60,000 nt of DNA from Owenia fusiformis (taxonomy: Eukaryota > Annelida > Polychaeta > Sabellida > Oweniidae), in NCBI GenBank assembly GCA_903813345.2, contig CAIIXF020000008.1:31894867-31954866 (forward strand). The letters run 5' to 3'. Below the pieces are notes generated by a model. That model searched no databases and was not told the DNA's origin. It worked only from the letters and a program-made list of their open reading frames with translations. This document shows, piece after piece, positions 46,833 through 59,438 of the stretch. The stretch's first letter is position 1; the number at the start of each line of letters is the position of its first letter. Position numbers and translations under genes: made by a program.

Positions 46833-47449
46833 ATGAGACAGCAAGTCTCATTGAAATTCACTGTACTCGAATCTTGTAGAAAGATAATGTAACTCAGGGC
46901 CGTCAGATCGGGGGATGTTGAAGCTATTTATAACGGTCAAATGGGATGATTTTCATCATTCTAGGTCATATGCCACAAACAAAAGTGGTGATATAATCAT
47001 CGCCTTTTTGGTAGAGGCTGTTCGGCGTTTGGCATTCGGCGTTCATGGGTTCGCGTCAGCGTTTGGCGTCTGTAACTAATGAAAGGGGGTGACATTTCGC
47101 ATATTAATGCTTTGTTTTTTGCTTCATACTCAAATCTGTTACCAGTGCAGTCCAATATAATATTTTTATGAATGCATTTTCGAATATAAAGATATCATTT
47201 TAGCTAAAAAGTCTATAAATCAATAGCTTTTGATTACTTTTTTCGATATACAGGTAGAAAACATCTAATAATAAAAATATTTCAATATTAGAATAGTTTT
47301 GGCTAATAATATTTCTTGCCATGTTCATTAAAAAAAATCTCACAGTCAATCCCTTATTCCAGATAGGCTTACAATTTTGATATATCGTATTCATTTTTTA
47401 CAAATATGGACCTTTACATTTCCGTATTTGTCATTTGGGAAAATTAACA
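46833..47449. other. Intergenic; nothing recognised
   Basis: AT-rich with a short run of ttcggcgtttggc-type repeats at about 47020-47070. No gene seen. Confidence 0.5.
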
Positions 47450-47815
47450 CACATTCGAACATAACTAATTCACGCCTTAGATATAAACAGTGAACAAATT
47501 CAACATTTTACCCGGGGTATATTCGCGAACAATGCCCCTGGTGATATCAGACGTCATAACGGCGGGCCGTAGTAATGGCGGACCATAATGAAAATTCGAG
47601 ACATTTTGACGAGTTTTCATGTTCGAATCGTAATATAGACCTCAGAGCAGGGGTAATGTCGTCGAATACACCCTTTACGGCTAGGCAAGAAAGCTTTCGA
47701 ACCCCTCACTCCCTTCGGTCGTTCGGGTTACAGTAAACGTTTGTGCCTAGCCCTGCGGTGTTTATTCGACGATATTACCCCTGCTATTCGGTTTATATTT
47801 CTTAACTATGTTCTG
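47450..47815. mobile_element. Foldback-containing interspersed element, copy 2 (inverted)
   Basis: Inverted, diverged copy of 43345-43712. The palindrome is at 47632-47800 (atatagacctcagagcaggg against its partner cccctgctattcggtttata). Confidence 0.7.
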
Positions 47816-49015
47816 TAAAATGAAGCCTTCTGATTGGTCAGTTCTTGTGCTGTACCAATCTGTATTGTTACTGAGATTGTCCGCATTGATTATATCCGTC
47901 GCAATACAGAAAATATTGGTACGGAGGGGACATTCTCAGTAGGAATACAGAGGATCACACGATAAAAACGTTATAGAATGTTCGTCTCGTTCTAATACGG
48001 AATTTCTCGAGCAGAATATATCCTGTATTGCACTTCAAATCATTTAATAACTTATAATATTGGACCTTGGGCCTTATGCCCCCGGTCCAATATTTCACTA
48101 TATTGCCCTTCGAAATGACATTATTGTACCATTTGCACTTTGAATCTTAAATACGTTTTCCATTTGATTAGATTTCTTAGATGTTTTGAGAGATGAAAAT
48201 ACGATATAGCCTATCTCGTATATTTGAGATGGTAAAGAATACATTAATTGTAGATGCTACTACTTGCAACTCTATCATTTTTTATCTCTGATTCTGACTT
48301 AATAAAAAGGATCAAAACAAAACTCGGAGGAAAATTAGAAGGAATGCTAAATACTCTAAATTATGGCCAGATGTCTTCCTTAATTTAATTTCATGAACTT
48401 AACCTAAATGGCTTCGAATGACTGTAATATCATGTGGTCCCTAAACTGATTACAAAACCACTGTAAAGCAACTGATGTTAAAGTTGTGTAATCATTTGTG
48501 CGAGACTACGAGTCACTATTAACTAATTCTGTTTTGTAAAGCATTGTATCTCAAATTGATCACATTATGTAATAATCATTTTCAATAGATATATCATATC
48601 TCGATCAATTGATCGAAATGTTCATTAACTTGGACATTATCATCTTCCACAAAACACAATTTCAGGCTTGTGTTCTTCATAGGAAGGATGCTACAATACA
48701 GTTGCTCCCTTGTGCGTAAAGTCATATCCTTTAATTACATATCCATGCAGCGTTGGAGTGTTGCTTCTGCGCGAAATGAATGCGCACAATAAAAGTGTAC
48801 TTCAAATGCGATTATTGAGATTGTACGCACGCCGTCTGATTAAGCGTAGTGATATTGCGTGTCGGCTATTTTGTGTATATATCTCTGCGAGGGCTTGTAG
48901 TGATATTTATATATTCTAGCAGTGCCACAGAGCCCATAAATTACATTTAGCAAAAATCAATAAGAGCTTGAATCAGAGGTAGAACACACAGGGTATACGT
49001 AGGTTGATCCAGCAA
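47816..49015. other. Intergenic with small palindrome
   Basis: A short foldback at 48059-48098 (atattggacc / ggtccaatatt with a gggcc loop). The rest is AT-rich, without supported genes. Confidence 0.5.
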
Positions 49016-49330
49016 GGTAGCGCTGCCATCTCTTTTACTAGTCGTCGTGACGGAACACGATTTCATAAAGGAAAAAACGATGTGAGCAGAGTTGATTGGG
49101 AACAAACAAGTTGTCACAACCTACGCATTATGACATTCTCGATCAGGCGTGATGTTACAAGCAAACAACATGTAGTTTGATTACAGGAAGACATATGTAC
49201 AGGATTATCTCGCGCCAGAATTGCAGATTTTAACTTATTCCAAAATGGCGGGTTAATATTCGCGGATAGCTCACCAAATGCCTCTTCGTTAAAGCAAGCT
49301 TCAATGGACAAGTTAAAGGCGTATCAGGTA
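49016..49330 (+). promoter_or_regulatory. Candidate promoter / first-exon region
   Basis: Less AT-rich than its surroundings, with several CpGs (cgcgcc, attcgcgg). It ends in ATG-GAC-AAG-TTA-AAG-GCG-TAT-CAG (49304-49327) followed by gtaatt, a short open start and a possible donor. No second exon was found in the following 10 kb, so this remains a guess. Confidence 0.25.
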
Positions 49331-52300
49331 ATTTTATGTTTTTATGAAAATCTGTTCCGACGTTACATTATAATTTAACTAAGCTAAGTATATGTTATTC
49401 CGAAACAGGATGTAATTATACTTTACTAATGCATAGTCAATAGACAGTTCCAGAATATTATACTGAACATTTTACATAATTTATTATACGCGTTTGAATG
49501 CATGTGGTATAATACCAAATATGAATACAATAAGAAAACATTGAATATTTAAATATTAGCAGATGAATGATCACATTTCAATGATTGGTTTTAGCTAAGA
49601 AATGATAATCGAAAGCAGGTAAATGCAAGACATTTCGAGGTTGTTTGGCGTAATATATTTCTTGGGTTGTATGTTATTTTAGAGGAATTTCATTTGTTTG
49701 ACGTTTCGTATATTTACATGGTCTGTTATGGTCTGTTATAAGAAACAACGTATTACTCGAACAAACATGCGTTGTCCTTTTACGTCATCTTGGCTTCTCT
49801 TTTATATTATATTTCAAGATTAATCTGATTGTTTACTTGTACTCGTTCTTGTCGATCTCACTTAATCATGTAATAGTACTTTTAGACGTATCTTTTTGTA
49901 GTTGTTAGTATTCGTCTATATTTTTCTTGGACCATTAAAGTCATTCGGGGCAACGCATGTCACTTTTTCGGTTTAGTAAAAATGCGATGCAATATAAGGA
50001 CAGGGTGTATGTTTGCCAAACTCTCTTTATTTTGAAATGATAAGAAGAACTTGTTGACGTCGTGTATTATAATCTTTTACATCTCCGTATACACTCGCAC
50101 AAAACATCAGTAATTCTGGACGATTCTCGACGATATATTACCATGCTGAGCATTGATCATTTTCCAGTTTTTGCATTGTAACGACGACATTGATGTATAC
50201 TATGATTAGCCCTATTCAATTTTAGTACATATAGACCTAGTGCACACATGTTAGAACCCATCATGTTTAGATTCGATTTATCGTAACATTTAGACCAATT
50301 CAGGTGGACAATTTTGAAATGTTTTAATCTCACTAGGGATTAATAATTTTGAGGATTATTATTTAGTTAGGCCATTATGATTTTAAGCTTTCAAAATAAG
50401 CCAAACGTTTATGTAGAATCTTTAACTAAAATGACAATGTTGATTTATTGGCCATCTTCGTTGAAGATGTGGAGCATGACGATGAATATAACGAGATAAT
50501 TTCAGGTGAGGATAGCAGACAACATGGGAATATTGGTTTTTGTTTATGTTCTGCATGCGGGTTCTTTTCACAGCCCATAACATTTTTGTAGACTGATCGA
50601 TTTATCGACCGGACACTGCGTAAACATTTAATTTCTTACTTAACATTTCTAAATGTTTTCATCTGCCTCAATTTTAACACCAGTCGTAACTATTAGAATA
50701 CTCGACCGTATACAAAGAATATGAAGACAATTCAATCGTAACAGCATAGACTATTACTTCTCATTGCGAATGCTTATCTGTGATCCTATAACTTATTTAT
50801 GAGTTTATAATGTCATGGAGATGTATCTTTGTTTTGTCTATGAATTAAAAAGGATGTGTGTCTATAGGAACCTGTCGAACGCACGAGCGTAATTTTGTGA
50901 AATCGATTTCCTATTTAAAGTAAGATAAGTATTGCTAGGGCATCAGAGGAAGTTCTGGTAGGACATTAAAACTATTTTTAGAATCATTTATATCGTACTC
51001 TACGCACATTTCCCTCATAAATTTCGCAACAAAAAGCTCTCATTGGATAAAATGCCGAAGCCTGTAAATGTTGGAATCTTGACTTTGTTTAATAAATAAA
51101 ATGATTTGAAAAGGATGTGTATCGATATGGTGAACTTTTTGAACACACGTTTCTCTCTTAAACCAGTCATCAAAAAATTCTGAAAATTTTACACATCGTC
51201 AATTTAATAGTCATCTTTTGATTGGTATCAATATAATTTGAAATAAATATATAGACTTTTCTCTATATTGTGACACTTCTTTTGTTATTGGTATCATATA
51301 TTCGGAATGGAATGAAATATATATCCGAACCTCATTGGAACAAAATGACATAAACAATGTGTTTAGGTCTCTCAATATTGTAATTGCACAAAGGAAATGT
51401 TGGTTGATTTTAAAAAAGTATCTTGTTAATGAAATAAAAGGTTTATCTTAATTTTTATCTATTTTGGGAGTTTTTGTTTTAATTTTTTGAATACTTTTTA
51501 TTAAATCAATCAAAATTTCCTTTGTATAACTATACTATTGAGAGGTCTAAGAAAATGTTGTATATACTATTTTGTTTCAACAAGCTTCGGAAAGCGTTTT
51601 ATTTCATTCTCAAGAATTGGTTAAAAGGAACAAAACCAATTGCACTAAAATACAATTTTTTTTAGCAAAAGCAGTAATATAAAACATGTATAAATATTTT
51701 TCGCATTAAAATGTTGTCAATCAGTCAAAATTACACAAAGGACCGTGTTTTTACAGAATGTTTTCAATGATTGGTTTAAGAGAAAAACATTGTTGAATTC
51801 AGTTCACCGAATCGATACCAATCCTTTATGACAAATTTGGTCGTCAAATATAAACAAACTTTGATAAGTGATCCAAAAGAGGGACTTTTGGTTGCCAAAG
51901 CTATGGACAGAAGTATAAGCTTAGATAGGAGCCCACATTCTTTCGAAACTTAGACCAACGAAATTACCAGAGGAATCAGGAATTCATTTTCAAATTTTCG
52001 CCAAAATTAGCTTATCTTGGTGACTGGAACTTGTACTAGAAGAAGTGTATTTTTAGCCTAATTTCACTATTTTTTTCATTAGTCTTGTCCGATGGATGAC
52101 TCTTGACCTGACCTTGATCTAGGATTATCACGTGACCAATTCTCGTTCTCAAGCGGGAAATTAAAGTTTCCAAACGAATTGGAATTTCAACCAATCAACG
52201 TCGAGATAAAAATTGGTCACGCCATCACCCAACCTCATAGGATAGCTGGTTCTAAAAATAAGTTTTTGAAAATATTTTTAGGTGATTAAAAACTCACCCT

Positions 52301-53300
52301 GGTACTCTTATAACTTCAACCGGTACCGGCGAAGCACGTTAGCCCTCATCAAAGACAATTGCTCTTCGATGACGACGGTAAAGCACAGTAGTAATGCAAT
52401 GCTTAAACGCGGGAATTTGTGCAACAGTCTCATGCTTCGAGTGTTTTATACACTATCCAAACTGTATATAAGATATGCATACGAGTAACCGTGAAGTGCG
52501 TCACTTGACATACGTTTCTGTCGTTATGCAAAATGTGTAACGTCAAACAAATTATTTTTCGAATTCAATAAAGGACTTGATCGTGATATACCAGTTTAAT
52601 TAACATATGGCTATTATATATAGCGGTTTCTAGTGGAGTTCTATCTGGTGCTCAAACGTGATTTATGGGATTGCAATTCTGTTGGTCTGAATTCAAGCGC
52701 ACATATTGTTTCATCAAATATTAATGTCCCGGATCATGATACCATCGATGAAGGGAAGAGATGATAAATCGATACGTAAATCTGCCTTTCACTTCTATTG
52801 TATAAAGACGAAAGAAATTTTCCAGAAATTGTGATGGCTGTTGTATTCACTGTTTTGGAAATAGAATGAAAACACCAAACATTACATCAATAGATCCAAT
52901 GAGGTTTACTATGTGAAATATCAAAATTGAACATGTTCTTTTCCGTGGATGATATAGGTCTAGCAACATCGTGACACACACATTTTAATTTGCAAACGTA
53001 GAATTACCGTCGCCAGAGAAATGCATTGAACTCATATCAAATTAGAAAGCCATCCATTATTAATAGGATACAGACAGAAGGACAATATATGATTTATACC
53101 AAGATAAAGCAACATGGTTAAAATTTGTTTTAGGTCACGGAGTACAGATATATTTAATTTTAATAATCTTAACGTGGTACTTCTATTTGAAACGATTCCC
53201 CTATGGTGTATTTGTTAGGTATTTGTTTTCTTCATGTATTTTTATTGGAATTCTTCTAATATCAATAACTAAGCATAATGACCAGAAGGCTAAAGCAGTT
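49331..53300. other. Long AT-rich stretch, no gene supported
   Basis: I see no exon chain, RNA gene or clear transposon. One ~60-bp dispersed repeat (51768-51828) matches 30025-30085. Poly-T/A runs are common. It could be a large intron or intergenic DNA. Confidence 0.5.
51768..51828. repeat. Dispersed ~60-bp repeat, copy 2
   Basis: ggtttaagagaaaaacattg through accaatccttta, in the same orientation as 30025-30085 and with several differences. Confidence 0.5.
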
Positions 53301-53309
53301 AGTAAAATA

Positions 53310-53945
53310 AAACTTGAATTAAGCATAAATGATCAGAAGTAAACAATTGAATTAAACATAAATGATCAGAAGTAAACAATGGGATTTAGCACAAATGAAC
53401 AGAAGTAAACAATTGAATTAAGCATAAATGATCAGAAGTAAACAATTGAATTAAACATAAATGATCAGCAGTACACAATGGGATTTAGCACAAATGAACA
53501 GAAGTAAACAGTTGAATTAAGCATAAATGATCAGAAGGAAACAATTGACCTAAGCACAAATGATCAGAAATAAACAATTGAATAAAGCACAAATGATCAG
53601 AAGTAAACAATTGAATTAAACATAAATGATCAGAAGTAAACAAATGGTTTTAGCACAAATGATCAGAAGTAAAGGATTGAATTATGAACAAATGATCAGA
53701 AGTAAAGGATTAAATTATGCACAAATGATCAGAAGTAAAGGATTGAATTATGCACAAATGATCAGAAGAAAACAATTGGATTTAGCACAAAATAGAAATT
53801 AACAATTGAATTTCTAAAAGCACACATGATCAGAAGTAAACAACTGAATTAAGCGCAAATGATCAGAAGTAAACAATTGAATTCAGCACAAATGATCAGA
53901 AATGAACAATTGAATGAGGTACAGATGATCAGGAGTGAAAAAACA
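53310..53945. repeat. 33-bp minisatellite with TGATCA core
   Basis: About 19 degenerate copies of a unit containing aaatgatcagaagtaaacaa and ttgaattaag. Each copy carries the palindrome tgatca. Sub-variants alternate (aaacataaat, gcacaaatg, aggattgaatta), showing blockwise amplification. Confidence 0.9.
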
Positions 53946-54890
53946 TCACAACAGAGGTTCCAACGTACAAGGAGTCAAATCCCATTTATCAGATTTTTCT
54001 CATTCTGATCTATCGCCCTTTTTACGCTGTATTCATATGGATAGTATCCCATGTAATTGATTTTCTAATTTCCTATGAACTTTAAAATGATGGCCATTAC
54101 TCTATCGCTGTTTATCTCAAATATCCCTTCATCCGTTATTACGGGTATACCTCAGGGCTCATTTTTGGGACTTCCTTTATTTTGAATCGCGATATAATGA
54201 ATTAACCCGCCGTCAAAAATGGAGAGTACTATCTTGAAGCATTTAGATTTACATAATCATTTAAGTTTATAGCGTGCGTAAATATAAAGTGTATCTTGGA
54301 AGCAGGCTGGATATTTCTGGATAAATCTCTCAGTTAGTAGTCATTCAAATTAACATAAACTAAATAAGTATAGTTGCAACCAAATTACGTCATGCAATCT
54401 TAGTTCATTTTTATGCAACACCTTCACAAAACGAAAAAATGAAAGAGAATAAAATCAAAACAAACAATTGACATAGACTATGATCGTTCTTGGTCTTATA
54501 ATCTCATTCGTTTAACAAACAATACCTTTTTATTGGATATCAAAAATAGCAAACGTAATTGATTTTGGTTTTTATGATCATATGATCATGCAGAGTGAAA
54601 AATCTATAAAGTCATTTGTTCAGACGGTTCAAAGACTTACTAAATCTGCTAAATATAATAATAATGATTACAGTGAAACTGTTTATATCTGAACACTTCT
54701 CTAATCTGTACACTTGTAAATTGTAAATGTGAACACTTTTTGGACGTTTTGGTTATTAATTTGCCATAGGCTTCAAGTTTGGAAAATCAAAGGTGGACGC
54801 CTGGTTGGTCGCAGTGGAGTTCGGATTAAATAGGTTTTAATGTTTCATTTTTTCAGAACACTTCACCTTCATTATAGTTTTAGTCAGCAG
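53946..54890. other. AT-rich intergenic; nothing recognised
   Basis: No ORF, RNA gene or repeat unit is supported. Confidence 0.45.
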
Positions 54891-54895
54891 GATTC

Positions 54896-55126
54896 ATGCA
54901 TAATTACTTATGTCGTAGAATTTACGCAGAATTCCTTATGTCGTAGGATTTACGCAGAATTCCTTATGTCGTAGGATTTACGCACACTTACTTACACTCT
55001 CCTCCATAAGTTTGGCAACTTTAGCTCCCTCATTGAACTACATGTTAAAGCACAATTACTTATGTCGTAGGATTTACGCACAATTACTTATGTCGTAGGA
55101 TTTACGCACAATTACTTATGTCGTGG
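54896..55126. repeat. 28-bp minisatellite, two blocks
   Basis: Unit acttatgtcgtaggatttac plus gcacaatt. Three copies at 54902-54985 and three at 55054-55126, separated by about 70 bp of other sequence. The first block has the variant gcagaattcc. Confidence 0.85.
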
Positions 55127-55218
55127 TCACATTTTCTCCAATCGTTAACACCGGCGCCCGGTCGATGGGTATTTTTTTCAAAACTGAATGCAATTTTAAA
55201 CAAAATACTCATCGGCCG
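55124..55218. mobile_element. Truncated MITE related to 46691-46829
   Basis: Starts as gtggtcacattttctcc (compare the TTGGTCACATTTGCTCG start at 46691). It keeps the inner arms ggcgcccggtcgatgggta / ctcatcggccgggcgcc and the aactgaatgcaattttaaac centre. The right terminal repeat is missing. Its left end fuses directly with the last minisatellite copy. Confidence 0.65.
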
Positions 55219-55690
55219 GGCGCCAGTACTGAAAACATATAATTCAAGAAGAATTTTTTGCAAGGAAAAATCGATTGACCTTGAATAAATGAAAACCTAG
55301 CATTATCATTGAAGATGATCTAGCTTCTACTGCGTTCAGATTGGTCAAAAGTGTTAATGTATGCTTAGTTTTGTGTGAAATCACATAATACACAGTAGAA
55401 AAATTCATCAGAAACAGAAATATCATATCATTTTTATATAGTAAGTGATTTGAAATAGCAAGAAATAGTGTCCTATTTCAGAATTTTGATTCACTTTCCC
55501 ACATAACCAAAATAAGTCAGACTCATGAATTATTCAAATCTGGAATCAGTCTGTTCCAAGATGGCTGATCTGTTTGAGTTGACCATATATATTACCTTTC
55601 TGCAAGTGCAGTAAGGCTAGAACATTTTATGAAGCTGCTAAAAACGTAATTACATATTTTACTCGCCACAATAACACGATGCCCATGTCA
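55219..55690. other. Intergenic; nothing recognised
   Basis: AT-rich. A short reading from an ATG at 55562 (aagatggctgatctg) is closed by a stop after 17 codons. Confidence 0.4.
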
Positions 55691-55699
55691 AGAGCAGTT

Positions 55700-56910
55700 T
55701 GAAACTCTGACAAACTGCGCGCATATTTCAAAATGTGAGACGGGGAGGACACGACTCCCAAAAAGAGCCAAAATACGAAAAATATAAGGTTAGTCTCGTT
55801 CTAAAGATAGTACCATTCTGTGAAGATGAACTTAATTTACTCATAGTTCTCAATGTTTTTCCCGATGTAAACCTAGTTATCTCAATATAAGGGTCTTAAG
55901 TAACTTCTGTGTTCAAAATTTACAGTGTAAAGTTATATCTATGTCTTTTTATCGTCATTTGCCGTTTATTCAGCCATTGTGTCTGTGTATGCTAGAATAT
56001 ATAGGATCACTCCATCTGATTAAATCAGCAAAGTTTGTGTTCAAAACGATAATACGCCATAAACGTGATTTAAACATTTTTCTTGTCAAACTGCGCGCCT
56101 ATATTCACATGTATTTCCCAAACTGCGTGCCTAATATTTCCAAACTGCTTGCCTATCCAAGCTTGTTTTGTATTATTAGAAAACATAAGCGCCATACAAG
56201 GCACATATGTGTCTAATAGTAGAACCCCATAATTGAAACACTATGAGAGTCCATCCACCAAGATGGTGATCTGAAAATAAAAGTTTTTTTCGTTCCCAAC
56301 TTAATTGTCACTTCTATTATACATTTTGACTTTCAATATGTAAATCTCATAAAATCTGACGATAAAGCAAAATTTCCAAAGCTACATGAAAAACACATAC
56401 ACGTGCCTCTGTAGAAATTCCAATGATAATATGTAGTTTTAATAGTGTATGCGCACAGTTTGTAATTTCTGGCTAAAATAGGCGCGCAGTTTGTGATTGA
56501 TTTCTTTTTAATCTCCCGATTATCTGTTTTATCTCGAAATATTTTGAATTATACATGATAAATGTGTGAGGAATTAAATATAAAACGAGTCTAAAGTATT
56601 TGTCATTTATGTTTAAAGTGCTAGATCAATTTACGTATAAATTCCCGTTAAATCAGTGACGAAAATGCCATTAATCTGCTTATGTTTTAAAACTTAGATT
56701 CATTTGCACATAGTTTTTGCTAGTATTTGCAAGATTCGTATATTCGCCACAGAATGAACGCATTGAACAAGAAAACAATGCAGGATAAATGTCTTTAAAT
56801 TACGTTTCAAAATACAGACTCCAACTTAAATGATGCAATGTTCTAAGGCACGCAGTTTGTGATCGAAACAAACTGCGCACCTAAGTAGGCGCGCAGCTTG
56901 ACATGGGCAC
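55700..56910. repeat. Cluster of AACTGCGCGCC motifs in both orientations
   Basis: Forward copies: caaactgcgcgcata (55714 region), caaactgcgcgccta (56089 region), caaactgcgtgccta and caaactgcttgccta (56118-56156), caaactgcgcaccta (56869). Inverted copies: gcgcacagtttgt (56451), ggcgcgcagtttgtgat (56480), ggcacgcagtttgtgat (56847) and ggcgcgcagcttg (56888). Not a regular tandem array. Confidence 0.6.
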
Positions 56911-58375
56911 CGTGAATAAGTCAGGGTATGTTCTGATCTGTGTTTTCAATTATGTCACACAGCTTTAACAGTCGTGCCACATCTTGTTGCAGAGTTAATA
57001 TTATTCAAATGCTAAATCTCTTTTTATGTCTCATCATATATTGTCTGTTCCTCAATTTTCTTACTTATACGTTAAGCAAATTGTTCTTACGCGATCGACA
57101 TCACTTTTAATTACGTATCACATTTGCCTTTTTATAAAATAAGTACTGAAGAATTGTTCTATTCACTGAATAAGACACAAATGGCATAAAATTGACGTAG
57201 GGAAATAAAGGAATAATGTGTGGGATTGGGATATATAGATCTTCGATCTTTCTCAATGAACTTTTCCCGCTATAACGTTGGTAAACTATCGTTACCTAAA
57301 CCCCTAGTGACGCGAGTAAGTTTTTCGCGAATGACGAACTATTCAAAGACTCAACTGAACATTTTCACAGGCTTCACCTTTCAATTATAGCTAAGGGCCA
57401 CGATGAGAGTTGTACAACGAACGTCTTATTATATAACACGATGTGTATGTAAAGTACAATATGCATTCATGTACAATGCCAAACATTAGACATATAAAGT
57501 CGCATAAAGTAAAAGGTTTATAATTTTTAATTCAAATGTGAGTCTTTTACGAAAATATGGGAGACCATAGAAATTTAATTCTTATCAGTTTAAGTACCGT
57601 AGAGCGCCGTTTTGTCATTTCCGACCCGTGTTCGGGGGACTGGGATTCGTTTAAAGAAAAGAACGCTACAGTCATGCTATCATGAAGGAACGATGTTTCC
57701 CAATGATATTTCAATTTGATTAAACCGATGAGGATTTATGAGGCCTCTATAGAGCTTTGCAATATGTTGGTTGCTGTAACCTCATAAGGCGAATGAAGCT
57801 GAATTCAAACAAAGCAGGCCGTAATTACATGTTATGCAAACCTTGCTCTTCATACAAGGGACGACATAATAGAGGCAAATATCTCTTCGTGCAGCATAGC
57901 TTCAGTAATAGCGACCTGTAGTCGGTCGACAGAGAAGGTGTACATTATCTCCTTGAAATAAGTTACCACGTGAAATGCACTTCATTGCCTCCCCGAAGAT
58001 TCACTTATAAGATATTCAGAAGATAAACCGAGACAGTAGGGCGAGGTTTACCCGGAATGAGGATTTTATGAAGGCTCTAATTATTCTGCACTAGTAAAAC
58101 TATTAATGGACCGTTCTTTAACGAATCAAAATAGCGTAAATAGGGTGTACCAACAAGACAAATTGAAGATTGAGTTGGTCAGATTTATAATGTTGTCAAA
58201 AGATCAGGCCTATGACTTTTAATGGTCGTTTTCGCAATTTCTGGTGATGAATATTAATATTATTTGATGGCCAGTTAATCAAAAAGTGAAATCTATCAAC
58301 CATTTTTCGATTTACGTTGTTACCAATTGAGAATATTGCAAACAAAACGACACTGTTTTACGTCACATCGCATAT
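56911..58375. other. Intergenic; nothing recognised
   Basis: AT-rich; a short CpG-containing stretch at 57598-57655 (accgtagagcgccgt, gacccgtgttcggggg) stands out slightly. No gene supported. Confidence 0.4.
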
Positions 58376-59012
58376 CTGATTTTATTCCATAATACTACTG
58401 TTTTCCCAGAGAAATATGAAGGAATAAAAATCGTATTGAATCGTATTACATGAAAAAAACGTATTGTCCCCGGGAAAAAATCGTATTGGAGCGTATTACA
58501 TGAAAAAATCGTATTGTCCCCGGGATGAAAATCGTATTGGAGCATATTAACCTATTTCCGGTTTCCCGGTTATTTTTTCCCGGTTATTTGCATTATCCAA
58601 ATGTAGCATTTTAGTGAGGTGTATTATGGAATAAATAGGTTATTTCTGGTCGGGATTGAATATGGGTTTCATTCCTCGGAAAATATGATATTGACCTTGG
58701 GCTATATGATATTGACATATTACCCTTCGGTCAATATCATATTGTCCCTCGGAATAAAACCCATATTCAATCCCTCCCAGTAAATAACCTATATTTATTC
58801 CATAATACCACTGTTTTCCCAGGGAAATATGAAGGAATAAAAATCGTATTGAATCGTATTACATGAAAAAATCGTATTGCCCCCGGGAAGAAATCGTATT
58901 GGAGCATACTAACCTATTTTGGGTTTCCCGGTTATTTTTTCCCGGTTATTTTCATGATCCGAATGTAACATTTTAGAGGGATGTATTATGGAATAAATAG
59001 GTTATTTCTGTT
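58376..59012. mobile_element. Foldback element flanked by direct repeats
   Basis: Central inverted repeat 58622-58807 (arms include tattatggaataaataggtt and gggattgaatatgggttt). It is flanked by direct copies at about 58380-58632 and 58796-59009, which share ttattccataata, actgttttcccag, ggaataaaaatcgtattgaa and ttcccggttattttttcccgg. Within them aaaaatcgtattg...ccccggga is itself repeated. The direct copies overlap the palindrome's ends. Confidence 0.7.
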
Positions 59013-59254
59013 ATTTCTATATACATCGCGTGAACGCATGCAAACCAAAATTTACATCACTCAAATCACAAACTATTGTTATTATTTTTCTGCAATTTTC
59101 TATTATGGTTATGTGATGTTATTTTGATATTTTTAGCAGTGTCGAGATATGAACAATAAAAGTACAATCATGATGATTTGAGTATAAAAATGCTATAACT
59201 TCGACAGAACAGGATCACGTCGAAGCGAGTAATAACCGTCAGAGCAATACGAAT

Positions 59255-59438
59255 CATAGGCGTAGCCAGGGGTGCGATGGGGGCACCCCCCCCCCCATAA
59301 CCAATAAAAATATGACCATGATAAATCTTAGTTTTTTGGCTTGTTTATGCCACATTCGCAACCTTCTGACTGAAAATTGATTTTTTGGCGATCGCACACC
59401 CACCCACCCCCCATGACTGAATGTTGGTTACGCCCCTG
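59255..59438. mobile_element. 184-bp MITE with CGTARCCA-type inverted ends
   Basis: Ends CATAGGCGTAGCCA and, inverted, CAGGGGCGTAACCA (11 of 14 match). The 5-bp direct repeat CGAAT flanks it (59250-59254, 59439-59443). The interior has runs of C and two ccccccat blocks. The termini resemble hAT-type ends, but a 5-bp target is shorter than the usual 8 bp. Confidence 0.6.
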
